A stretch of 64,000 nt of DNA from Hirundichthys speculiger (lineage: Eukaryota; Chordata; Actinopteri; Beloniformes; Exocoetidae), in contig JAGFBZ010000860.1 of NCBI GenBank assembly GCA_018398805.1, forward strand, positions 973,501 to 1,037,500. Direction: 5' to 3'. Made by a program: the position numbers and the translations under genes. Shown one piece after another: positions 22,142-31,782 of the stretch. The notes under the pieces were generated by a model. It saw only the letters and a program-made list of their open reading frames with translations, was not told where the DNA came from and did not search any database. How positions within the stretch are numbered: the first letter of the stretch is position 1; each line of letters starts with the position of its first letter.

Positions 22142-22727
22142 GACTGAGTACGAAGTAAGCAGTTTCACTTTTTCACTCTGCTGAATTAATTTACCAGCTT
22201 GCTTGCACACAATGTGATCTCTCTGACATTTAGAGAAAAAATACAAATTGTGCCATGGTTATGGAGTTTTTAATTTTGAGTCTCGTCTGTTCTATTGTTT
22301 GTTTCAGTCTGGGCTTCCTTGGTTAAATTCTTTTGCTTCTGTATTTCCGTTTTGTGTTTATCTGGCTTGTTTTCCTCTCTACTTTATTTGTGGTATCTGG
22401 TTGGACTGGATCCTTAATAGCCCCGTGGGAACAGTTGCACCCATTTACCGTCTGGGTAGCTTAGCTGTGCTTTAACGCAGCACGACCTGAACCAAAAAAA
22501 AATATCTCTAATTCAACCTGCAGCTGAATGTGACCGGCTCATCGTCGAACATGATTGCAGTGTCACAACAACCACGGACTCATCTGCAGCTCAGCTCTGT
22601 GGAAACTCGATGTACCCACAGAGGCTGCCATCAATTTGCCGAATGCTGAGCGGGAAGCTGCAAATCAGAAGCTGACATCAGGTTTGTGATGAAAGCTACA
22701 ATTGCTCCAGCCTTTAGGGTCAGTACC
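22142..22727. other. Unassigned stretch
   Basis: No recognised gene or repeat. Confidence 0.4.
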
Positions 22728-22735
22728 GTCTACAT

Positions 22736-23404
22736 CAGGGGTGTCAGACTCATTTTCACTGAGGGCCACATCAGCATCATGGTGGCCCGCGAAGGGCTGG
22801 ACTGACAGCATGAATGTAACAAAATGCAATGTAAATCAAATTAAATTAAACTACACCTTATTATAATGTTAAATAAAGGTTTCTGTATTCATTATGTATT
22901 CAAGTTTCAAGTCATTATTATATTAAACTCAGGGTTTGTGGTTGTGAGAGTATCCATTACCTTGGTTTCAGAAGCGGAAGCGATTCTTTTGTTTTTCTTG
23001 TAGGCTAAATTTAGCATACTTAGCTCCATGTTTGCTGTCAAAATGCCGACGTAGATTAAACTCTTTCACGACTGACACCCGCCTCATAACACAAAAAAAC
23101 ATTCTGTTGTTTTCCCATCATTCATGAAACTGCCTTCCTTGTGCATCAATTTTTCTTCATTTGGACATGTTCTGAAAAATGGTCTTGCTTATAGCTACCG
23201 TAATCGTTGTGGGTAACGACGAAATGCGTGATGGGAGAGGTAGTTTATTGTCAATATGCGCTTTAAAGGGGTGTAAACTTATTACGCTTATTAGTCTTAA
23301 AATATTGGTTTAATTTAGGCCAATCATGCCCAAGCTCTCGAGGGCCACATAAAATGACGTGGCGGGCCACATTTGGCCCACGGGCCTTGCGTTTGACACA
23401 TGTG
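22736..23404 (-). mobile_element. BED-hAT element with perfect 8-bp TSD, copy 2
   Basis: Ends CAGGGGTGTCAGACTC and (opposite strand) CACATGTGTCAAACGC. The octamer GTCTACAT flanks it on both sides (22728-22735 and 23405-23412). Minus-strand content includes the BED-finger relic. Length is about the same as copy 1 at 3678-4321, so both derive from one short master. Confidence 0.93.
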
Positions 23405-23412
23405 GTCTACAT

Positions 23413-23827
23413 GATGGTGATCATTTTCATTTGCATTTCAACAATTTCCTGACTGCATGAGTCTAAATGAGGGTAAAACTCTAAACTATTTCAGAAGGTA
23501 AAATACATTTGTGTTTAAAACAATATTGTGTTTAAAAAATTGAGCACTGCTCAAAATCCTTATAACAGCTTTTATTTCTATAGTAATATATAGCAGAGTG
23601 TTTTACTTATTTCTATATCGTTGTCGAACCTCTGTTTCTGAGAGCTGCTTCACATCTGTGTTCATGGAGTCGACCAGCTTCTGTCACCTGTGCTGTGATT
23701 AATTTTAGACAGAGAAAATTTTACATTTCCATCCCAGCCTGGATCAGCCAGCAGCGGCTTTAAGCACACACAATTTACAGTCTGGATAAGGAGAGGTGGA
23801 AGGGCCTGATAGATCAGACCCAAGTCT
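23413..23827. other. Unassigned stretch
   Basis: No recognised gene or repeat. Confidence 0.4.
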
Positions 23828-24148
23828 AGAAAGATGGTTAGTACTGTTGCTTCACAGCAAGAAGATTCCTGGTTTGAACCTCGGCAGGGCCCGAGGAGGA
23901 GTTTCCATGTTCTCCCCATGGTTATGTGGATGTCCTCCGGGTACTCCGGCTTCCTCCCACAGTCCAAAGACATGCATGTTAGTGGTTCTAAATTGCCTGT
24001 AGGAGTGATTGTTAGTGTGTGTGGTTGTTTCTCTGTATGTTGCCCTGCGATGGACTAGTGTCTTTTAGCCGAAGATAGCTGGAATAGGCTCCAGCAGATC
24101 CCTGCGACCCTGCAGATGATTAAGCATATAGATGATGGATGGATGGAT
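23828..24148 (+). mobile_element. SINE with (ATGG)n tail, second copy
   Basis: Shares the head, the CTCCCACAGTCCAAAGACAT body and the GATGGATGGATGG tail with the copy at 2882, but lacks a block after GATGGACTAG. Confidence 0.8.
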
Positions 24149-24477
24149 TTCCAGGCTGGCCCACAGAAACTGTTCATTGGGAAGAGCTCCGTTACATGCT
24201 TTCATGTCAAAGTCTCCAATAATCCCTGAAAAAAGTTGCCAGATTTGTTGCTAGTCATTTTTCTGAAAAAAAAAAAAGGTGCGAGAAGGGTCTGAACACT
24301 GACTAAATAAAGTATAAAAGTCCCTTAGTTGGCAACACTGCTCTCCTGTTGACTCGTGTCTGTTGCTCTGAATACATCCACTTATTCATTACTGGTTGTA
24401 GCACCAACCAACAGCGTGCAGAGGAAGTTTACTAAGCAATCATTGGTGCCGACCCTTGGATGGAGAGGCCCTGTGGA

Positions 24478-24800
24478 CAGTGTTGGGCAAATTCACTTTC
24501 TACACGAACTAGTTAAGTTCATAGTTAATAGAAATTAAAATGAATTAGTTCAGTTCATAGTTAACAGAAATGAAAATGAACTAGTTCAGTTCACCATTTC
24601 AAAAAATGAACTAAATAGTTCATTTTTAGTTATCTATTTTTTTTTTAATTCTTTTTTGATGTTGCTGTGAGCAATTATTTGTCAAAATGATTACCACTGC
24701 CCATATACTACACCACCACAAACGGCAATTATTTTATCCATTTTATCTCTCGAAAACTATTGTTCCAATTCTGAATCCTTAACCAACCAGGTTCACATTA
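24478..24800 (+). mobile_element. hAT-like end with repeated GAACTAGTTCA motifs
   Basis: Begins CAGTGTTGGGCAAATTCACT and carries three repeats of GAACTAGTTAAGTTCATAG-type sequence, typical of hAT MITEs with CAGTGTTGGGCAAG ends. No right end is found. Confidence 0.5.
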
Positions 24801-25868
24801 GCATTGAAGGGACAGCCCATGTAAAACTGTAATTTCCGTTTCAGCTTCTCTCTACAGCAGCCAAATCCCAAACTTCAGAATACCAAGGTCCAATTTGAAA
24901 TGTGAAAAAACCTTTAATCACAACTGTGATCAACATACAGGACAAGGAACCATGATTCGATATTAATGTAAGGGGTCAACAAATAAGGTGACACTTGTCA
25001 TATTAAGTTAAAATGACAGTAGAATATCACTTAACTGGTTTGCTTTATTACTTCTTAATGTTTTTTAATCATGTCATGAATATTTTACAGTAGGGCCCGG
25101 TACTTCCAACCACATATTCTGACTGACTGCTTGGACCTGCCTTCTTGGATTTGTCTGCCTGATCAGTTTCTAACCTGAGATGTCCTGTTCCTGGAACTAC
25201 AGGGCCTCATCTGGATTTTTGGACTTCATCTCCCTGTCCTCCCCTGCCAATATCTGCCTCGTGTTAATAAATACTTTAAAATGACTCATTCAGCTTGTTC
25301 TAAAAGCGTAACCCTTCTATGATGTTGTGGGTCACATTGACCTGTTTTGAAAATTAACAATCTAAAGAAAACAGTTAAAAGTATTTTTTTGGGATGAAAC
25401 TTCTGCTTGGCTCAATTAGTGTAATCAACATATAAAATAAAAAATGGTTCATTGAACATATTTGCAACCTACCCCTCCATGTTTATTATTACATAGATTC
25501 TGTTCGGGTCAATTTGACCCAGCCACCGAAATGGAGAATAAAGAAGGTTATAAGTGTCTAAAACTAAGTGGTTTTTTTTTTTTTTTTTTGCATCTTTGAC
25601 CCCGATTTCTTCCCAGTTTCACACCCACACACACCCTCTCCTTTGGGTCGTGCTTGACATGACACGTGGTCTCAGAGGGCAGAATATAACCTGTGACAAT
25701 TTTTTCATATGCTACAACTTGGGTTAGGAGCTTCTAAAGAGAAAACTCATGATGGCTGAAACGGTCCAAAAGAACCAGTGTGAACTCTCTGCTGAGCTGC
25801 TGGGAACCAATAACAGGACCCCTGAGTCCTCCATGTCTGCCTTCACAGACACCACAGACCAAGAGACT
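24801..25868. other. Unassigned stretch with LTR-like and TGACCC motifs
   Basis: At 25090-25290 a tract ends TTAATAAATACTTTAAAATG and could be an LTR piece. A segment about 25329-25530 starts GGGTCACATTGACC and ends GGGTCAATTTGACCC, an element-like pair of ends. Neither is firm. Confidence 0.3.
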
Positions 25869-25870
25869 TA

Positions 25871-26164
25871 GGGCCCAATCGTACACTTCCCCTTACCTGT
25901 TAACACTAGCCACTACCCACAAATTGTGGATTTAGGAACCTCCACTAACCGCTATGCAATCTTCCGCTTCTCTAAAGCCACTATCCGCTTTGCCGACTCC
26001 ATTATTCACATTCACATTGTAGGTGTGGCAATGGGTGTGTCATTTGCACTTTCCGCAAACTTGTTATCTTGCGATCGTGGGTTTAGGATAGCGGCTAGCG
26101 GGTGGTCTGACCACCCGCTATCCCTAAATAGCGGCTTCAGCAGATCTGGTGGAAGATCAGGCCC
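25871..26164. mobile_element. Harbinger-type MITE, short form
   Basis: Ends GGGCCCAATCGTACACTTCC and TGGTGGAAGATCAGGCCC, flanked by TTA on both sides (25868-25870, 26165-26167). The centre has the palindrome TAGCGGGTGGTC/GACCACCCGCTA. It is the short counterpart of 9083-10291. Confidence 0.85.
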
Positions 26165-26167
26165 TTA

Positions 26168-26670
26168 CTGCCCCAAAAAGGGGGGAAATGTCATCAGCAC
26201 TCTGCATAAAAATTCTTGAAATCAGCACCAGAGATGATCAGAAACCAAGTATGATCCCTACAATGGCACTAAAGTGGGGGGATAATTTAGACAAAGTCAT
26301 GGTGTCTAAAAGCACCAAACAAATGACTGCAAGCTGACCGCTGGTCATCTTTCATAATATGACTGATGGATCAGCCTACGACGCATTTGTCATTTGGAAA
26401 GAGATCTTTCCAGAGTGGAAGACATCAAAGCTCTGCAAGGAGGACATCTTCTGTCTAAGCTGGGATGGTCTCCAGCAGACCCCTAAGACCCTGAACAGGA
26501 ATAAATGGGTTAGATAATGGATTTCTGGTTCTAAACATTGTGCAGTATTTATTGCCGCAATGTGTGGACGACCCTCACATGGGGCTTTCACTCACCTTTG
26601 CCTCAGCGATAAGCCATGTCTCTGGTCCAGGGTTAGGGTTGTGCTGTGAAGGTGCACGTTTGCGCTCTAT
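26168..26670. other. Mostly unassigned, with a SINE tail piece
   Basis: A SINE 3' fragment at 26455-26525 (GCTGGGATGGTCTCCAGCAG, then ATAAATGGGTTAGATAATGG). Otherwise nothing recognised. Confidence 0.45.
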
Positions 26671-27016
26671 GGGCCTGATTTACTAAAGGTTGGCGTGCGT
26701 AAAAACGTGTGCAAACTTGACACCACCCGCAAACCAATGTGCAAGCTGATCTACTAACTGCATGCAAAGAGGACTGCGCCTCTCAAATGAGCAAAATAGC
26801 ACACGCTGTTCATTTAGTACTTTTGCTCTGATGAATAATCAATATGGGGCGTACCCGCCAGAAAGCGCTAAATACTGGGAGGGGAAAATGCAAATAGGTT
26901 CATTTACCACGCGCAATGAGATTTACCAACCCTGAAAGTAATTGCGGGGATTGTGATTGCGTCTATATTTAATACGTTCGAAAGGAAGGTGCTAATCTGC
27001 CCAGCATTACGCACCG

Positions 27017-27115
27017 ATGGCTGCTGTTATTGTGGCAAGGAGGCGACATCGCCAAAATCAAAGAATACGCAGAGAGAGTCTTTCGGACTCGTGTAAATTT
27101 GTTTGGAATGAATGA
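27017..27115 (+). pseudogene. N-terminal remnant of a HARBI1-like transposase
   Basis: ATG opens a 32-codon frame beginning MAAVIVARRRHRQNQRIRRE, the arginine-rich start seen in Harbinger transposases, and stops at TGA (27113-27115). All catalytic residues of the DDE domain are missing: the element jumps directly to unrelated sequence. The assignment is supported by its place inside matching Harbinger ends and by the Myb-like gene on the other strand. Confidence 0.6.
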
Positions 27116-27453
27116 AACCAGATAGTTGAAACTTAAGGGCTGATTTGGAGCCGGTCACAAGCACATGCAAAAGGAGAAATATTTTATTTGAATGTTAAAT
27201 CAAGTATTATTCAGCAAAAGGTTGCCACAGGAGGCACATTCATTTTTTTATTTGTGATAATAAATAAATCACGTGTTTTCATGGAGAAAAAAGTGTTTCT
27301 TATTGTGCGCCTACCTTGTTCTGCAGTTGGCTCTAGCGTGTCATACCCCAGTATCCCAGTTATCTGCTCCTGGCAGAAGGTGAGCTGCACCTGCTGCTCC
27401 ATGCTGGTTAGAGGCATCTCTTCCCTCCACCTGTCTTGTTTGCCGAAGTTTTA

Positions 27454-27717
27454 TTAAAGGCCACTTTTTTCTTTAGTTCTTTGCCTTATATCTTGCCACC
27501 TTCTTTTAACCTCATCTGCTGTTCTTTTTGTCTTACCAACTGCATTTATGCTATCGCAGATTTTCTCCCATATTACGTTTCTTTTGGTGATGTTTAAATT
27601 TCTTTGCTGTAGTTCATGAATGTGTTTATTTGCCTCTTCCACTAATATCTCTAACTCCAACACGTCAATTTTCATTTTGCGCTTGCGTCTATCCTGCTTT
27701 CCATCCAGACTCTCCAT
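27454..27717 (-). CDS. Myb/SANT-like Harbinger accessory protein, C-terminally truncated
   Basis: An 87-codon frame from ATG (27715-27717). Residues 18-40 (LELEILVEEANKHIHELQQR) and 48-85 (VIWEKICDSINAVGKTKRT, then VKRRWQDIRQ) match the three-helix, tryptophan-spaced Myb/SANT-like domain of Harbinger-encoded DNA-binding proteins and NAIF1. In active two-gene Harbingers this partner binds the element ends and helps the transposase enter the nucleus. Here the frame stops soon after the domain (KEKSGL); reading on in another frame, MPLTSMEQQVQLTF and EQITGILGYD resemble the usual C-terminal part, so the stop probably reflects a frameshift. Whether it is transcribed is unknown. Confidence 0.6.
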   Translation of the reverse strand: MESLDGKQDRRKRKMKIDVLELEILVEEANKHIHELQQRNLNITKRNVIWEKICDSINAVGKTKRTADEVKRRWQDIRQRTKEKSGL

Positions 27718-27954
27718 GGCGCAAACTGTAAGACACGCAACACCTCATTTAAATACTGCGGTTTGCACCCGTTATCAATTGCGCGAGCATTCTTAGTTGA
27801 TCACCCGCAAAACACACAACAACAGCACACGCAAACTTTTTCAGTGCACACGCAATTTAGTACTCTTTATTTAGGATCTTAGTAAATCAGGCCCAAAGTG
27901 TGTGCATGGAGTTATATGTGGGGGAGAGAGGGATGGGTTGTTTTTTTTTTTTAA

Positions 27955-28065
27955 GTAATTGTTGTGTTCCTGTTTTATGTTTTATTCTGTGAAGCACTTT
28001 GTGTTGCATTTTACATGTATGAAAAGTGCTATATGAATAAAGTTTTGATTGACTGATTGATGTGA
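27955..28065 (+). mobile_element. LINE 3' tail
   Basis: GTGAAGCACTTTGTGTTGCA, then GAAAAGTGCTATATGAATAA and AGTTTTGATTGACTGATTGA: a common fish LINE 3' end with tandem tail. Confidence 0.65.
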
Positions 28066-28964
28066 TGACGTGTCATTTGTGTATTGTGGAGACACACACA
28101 CAAAATGTTCAAGTTGTTAATCTGTTATTTTGAATTGTCTTATTTTGTTAATTTCCGATTCAAAAAGTTCTTTAGTTTTAATTTTTATTGTAAATCCAGT
28201 AGATTTAGATTTTAATTCAGTTGGTCACTTTGACCCTGAACATGAGGTTTTCTGATGGTAATTTATCAGCATCATCCCATAAAGAAAAGTTAAGAAATAG
28301 AATAATAACAAAAAAAAAAAAAAGTCAGATTAAACTTTGTATTTTATCGATAGATCTTTCAAATGCACATGTAAAAATGTTTTAAGGTTATTTTAAAATA
28401 AAAAAAACAAAACAAGCACGTTAATAATGAAATTTAAGCAGTGTTTACTGGGAGTGTTTACTGGGACACTTTTGGATGATCAAATATGCCCTGGGTCAAA
28501 CTGACCCCAGAACATTATTGTTGCATCTGAGAAACGAACATAACAGGTTTAAAAAAAAAATTCAGATAAGATTGCCTTTGATTTGTCAGCTGCACACTAT
28601 TGCTGCAAATCTGCAACATCTGGATCCACTGTCATGTTTGTGAAATCAGTTTGACGTGACTTTTGCTTTGTGACATTGGACATTATACCGCTGGAGGGGG
28701 TGATGAAAGAACATCAGTGGTGGTGATTAAAGGAGGCAAACACACTCAGAGGTAGATAATAAGGTGCACGAAACGGCGAAAGGAAAAGAGCACATCGTTG
28801 CAACACAACCAGCAGCCTGAATTATTGACACGAACACAGATTCCTGCTGCTGATGCAAAATGGATGATCTAATCGTAGACTAAGGGGACGTCTTTGCCTC
28901 ACATCTGGCCATAAATGTCAAAATTTAAACCAACACCCTTCCCTCCCGAGTCCATTGTTCTCAC
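28066..28964. other. Unassigned stretch
   Basis: A tract at about 28228-28505 is bounded by GGTCACTTTGACCC and GGGTCAAACTGACCCC, like the pair at 25329-25530. Otherwise nothing recognised. Confidence 0.35.
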
Positions 28965-29027
28965 CTTCAGGTTGTTTCTGCTCCCGTGAAATGACAGAGC
29001 TGTTTGTAACAGAGTTCACACCCAGCG
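28965..29027 (-). CDS. Candidate internal coding exon of an unidentified minus-strand gene
   Basis: On the minus strand a pyrimidine-rich 3' splice site (TTCCATTTGCTGTGACCAG) is followed by 63 bases and the 5' splice site GTGAGAACAA. Of the three frames two contain stops. The open one has two leading bases, twenty codons beginning LGVNSVTNSSVISRE, and one trailing base. It is in phase with the candidate exon at 31012-31055, which ends with one base of a split codon (together GCG, alanine). A hAT nest fills the proposed intron between them. The protein is not recognised. Confidence 0.36.
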
Positions 29028-29429
29028 CTGGTCACAGCAAATGGAAATATATTAGTGTGTGGATGAAGAGGGCATATGAAGGGGGTTGTGAGGGAGGAGG
29101 TAAAACACGGGATGGCGTGCGCAGGCCGGACCTGACTCGCCTGAACGGTAGAGGTGGGCAGATCGATCCAATTATCGATAATATCGATACCAATGCTGGT
29201 AGTGATATCGAACGATACTTGTGTAAAAATATCAATGCTGTGTCCTCCTCTCCCTCCCCCTTTGTCTCGTCTTTTGACGCTGCGACGTCACGTGGAGCAC
29301 CAGCCAAACAAGCATGCAAGTAGACTCAGCCTAGCCCCTCCCCCCGGGCTCGCCGACTCAGCGCACCCCCACCCCCCCACCCCGCCATCGACACACACAT
29401 CACCGAGAGAGAAAGAAAATGAAAAAGGT

Positions 29430-29690
29430 GCGTGGTTTAGCTGTATTTTAATCCCAAAAACGAAACAACGGCAAGTTGTGTAGTTTGTAAAAAGGCTGTT
29501 AAATACAGTGGAAACACAACAAATGTATTTAAGCACATGAAAAACCATGCACAAGAAAATGAAGAGCTGCAGAAACAGAGAGAGGAGGAGAGACATCCTC
29601 CATTCCCTGACAGACTGTCAACCCTGAGACAGAAGTCAGACGCCTTTCAGTCCGACAGAGAGTATCCAGGTAGATCAGAGTGGTCATCTT
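29430..29690 (+). pseudogene. BED-zinc-finger exon of a hAT transposase
   Basis: In one frame, after a stop (TAG at about 29436 where tryptophan is expected) the reading runs LYFNPKNETTASCVVCKKAV, then KYSGNTTNVFKHMKNH and an acidic/basic helix (ENEELQKQREEERH), ending QKSDAFQSDRE. The Cys-x2-Cys and His-x4-His spacing is that of a BED finger of the ZBED1-like/hAT type. The catalytic hAT domain is missing, having been deleted or displaced by the nested insertions. Confidence 0.72.
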
Positions 29691-29709
29691 TATATTAACT
29701 TTCAAAGTA

Positions 29710-30430
29710 CAGTGGTACCTCTACTTACGAACGTCTCTACATACGAAATTTTCAGGTTACGAAACGCCTCAAAGGGAAAATATTGCCTCTAGTTACGAAA
29801 GAAATTTAAGGATACGAAAGGCAAAAATACAGTAGCGCTGCTACTCACAGCTCCCAGAGTTTACTAAACGTAAACATAGCTGTCGGCTCTGTATCTCGGT
29901 TTGAAAGCAGTGCGTCCGAGCTGCTCTGCCATTGGCTATCGTTTAGCATCTTTCTTGCATCCCATTGGCTAGGAGGGCCCCTTGTCTGTATGAGCGTAAC
30001 CCAGCAACCCAGGTAAACAAACAATTTTTACCTCCGCCAAGGGGGTTTGCCGCCGTTTATCTGTCTGTCTGTGTACAAGATAACTCAAAAAGTTATGGAT
30101 GAATTTTGATGAAATTTTCAGGAGTTGTTGGAAATGTGAAAAGGAAGAACTGATTTCATTTTGGGTGTGATCCGGAAGAAATCCTGGATTCTGGATCACT
30201 TTCAAATTTTCAATAACATTGCGCGTGGTGGAGGTCTGCGCTCTCTGAGTGCTTTTCTAGTTCTAACATGTATTTCTTACAGGTTTTTATGTCATTTTAT
30301 GTATTATTTATAATTAAAAAAAAATTATGTTTGAATTTTGGGGGGCTTGGAACGGATTAGGGTATTTACATGGAAAACACGTCTCTACTTACAAAGGTTT
30401 CAGGTTACGAAGTAAGTAGAGGTACCACTG
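29710..30430. mobile_element. Tigger/pogo-like element, copy 1
   Basis: Inverted ends CAGTGGTACCTCTACTTACG and GTAAGTAGAGGTACCACTG flanked by TA (29708-29709, 30431-30432), the TSD of Tc1/mariner-superfamily elements. The body repeats TACGAAA and GGTTACGAA motifs. No transposase. It has a Helentron-like copy at 30030-30261. Confidence 0.88.
30030..30261 (+). mobile_element. Helentron-like element, copy 2 (internal deletion)
   Basis: Keeps ACCTCCGCCAAGGGGGT at the 5' end and GTGGAGGTCTGCGCTCTCTG, then AGTGCTTTTCTAG at the 3' end; about 160 bases of the middle are missing compared with copies 1 and 3. Confidence 0.7.
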
Positions 30431-30535
30431 TACATGTTACTGAAGTCATATGTTACTGGAGTCAACTCAAAGAAAATGTATTAAGACCTTGAAATAACCC
30501 AGTACATGTCATGTATCCCATTGACAGGTATTATC

Positions 30536-30800
30536 TAAGATAAAATAACATCAGATAATCCTTTATTTATCCCACAACGGGGAGGTTTATAGAGTTAAAG
30601 CAACAGGAAAGGGCACACAGTGCAAACAAAATTACACAAGTATTGAAAGATATAATAAAATAGTTGGAGTAGAAAAACATTATGAACAGAACAATTAAAC
30701 TCCAAGGAATATTTACACAAAAATCACTAATTGTGATAATAAAGTATATAAAGTTTGCCAAAATTCTATCCTTGGTTTTAACAAAATAATCCAAAGACAG
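30536..30800 (-). mobile_element. LINE 3' end
   Basis: On the minus strand it ends CCCCGTTGTGGGATAAATAA, then AGGATTATCTGATG, the common fish LINE terminus with a TTATC-type tail. 5'-truncated, no RT motif. Confidence 0.6.
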
Positions 30801-31011
30801 AAATCACAAAAACACCAACAAGTCAGCAGTTTCATGATAGATCAAGCTTAATATGAAAAAGTATCGATATTGGTATCGATATTGGTATTGGTATCGGCGA
30901 TACTGGCCCTGTATTTACTAGGTATTGGATCGATACCAAAATTCCCAGTATCGCCCAGCTCTACTGAACGGGCCAGACACCAGGAAGTGGGTCAAGAGCC
31001 TCCACCTTTAC

Positions 31012-31055
31012 CTTCGCCTGAACTTCGGAGACAGTCGGAGCCTTTTAATTCAAAG
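31012..31055 (-). CDS. Weak candidate coding exon, in phase with 28965-29027
   Basis: Minus-strand 3' splice site GCTTTTCTCATCGGCAG, 44 bases, 5' splice site GTAAAGG. One frame is open, starting with one base of a split codon and reading FELKGSDCLRSSGE with one base left over. Its phase matches the exon at 28965. At this length an open frame is expected often by chance, so the phase match is the main support. Confidence 0.22.
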
Positions 31056-31782
31056 CTGCCGATGAGAAAAGCTTCATCGCGCTCGCGTTATTACAATATG
31101 CAAATTGGAATCAAGTAATTATGGCAGGCAATAGAGGCGCAGCATTTTAAACCAGTTTTGCCTTAAGTACCAACATTAGCTCTGTGCAGTATTTCCCCAC
31201 AGCACATCATCATAATGATGATAAATAATTCTTCCACCCCGGCAGAGTCAAAAATACTCTTCCTCCAGCAGTTCATAAACAGGTAGTAGACTCAGATGTT
31301 AATCCTTTAAATATGAGGAAGAAGTGCTAATACATATTCATGCGTACTAATTCACTGCTGAACTGCAAGATGACAGGGGAGCTTATTAAACTCCTGTTTC
31401 TTCTTTTAAAAAGAAAAACCCACCATGACATACAACGGTCTAAATCCTGTCCTAACCTCGTTAGTTTGTGTAAATAAAACAGTGTTGATGCTGTACTCTT
31501 TAACGTAATGAGCTAAATGTAGATTTATTCATTCATCTGTCTCGTTGTCTCTCGTTGATCCTGTAGAAACAAACCCCTCTCTGCTGTCGCCTAATGCTTG
31601 GTCAAGACAGAACATTGACACAACGACGGGATTTGATCCAATCTGTCTGGTGTTGGTTTATTCATTTAATTATTTATGTTTGAATTTTTAAGTTGGGAAA
31701 GTCTGTCGAAACACAACTGTAAGCGCTACATATCAAAAAGGCAATTGAAGAAGAAGACTGTCATGATAACATGGATCATTTT
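31056..31782. other. Unassigned stretch, possible regulatory DNA
   Basis: Includes ATGCAAAT (31098-31105, POU octamer) and TAATTA (31116-31121, homeodomain-type site) close together in a moderately GC-balanced tract, and a palindromic CATCATCATAATGATGATAA-type run near 31207. No repeat family recognised. Confidence 0.35.

Larger units (their letters stand above)
26671..27894. mobile_element. PIF/Harbinger element, internal-deletion derivative
   Basis: Perfect 16-bp inverted ends GGGCCTGATTTACTAA and TTAGTAAATCAGGCCC. It keeps the start of a HARBI1-like transposase gene (27017-27115, plus) and a Myb/SANT-like gene (27454-27717, minus), in the convergent arrangement usual for two-gene Harbinger elements. 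The bulk of the transposase has been lost, so it could move only if helped by a full element. No TSD is clear. Confidence 0.85.
29149..30963 (+). mobile_element. hAT element with perfect TSD, host of a transposon nest
   Basis: Left end TAGAGGTGGGCAGATCGATC and right end GTATCGCCCAGCTCTA, both followed inward by clusters of ATCGATA. The octamer CTGAACGG flanks it exactly (29141-29148 and 30964-30971). It carries a BED-finger relic (29430-29690), a Tigger-like element (29710-30430) with a Helentron-like copy inside it (30030-30261), and a LINE tail (30536-30800). Confidence 0.93.

Noticed and set aside
27017..27717. Functional two-gene Harbinger
   Set aside because: The transposase stops after 32 codons with no catalytic domain.
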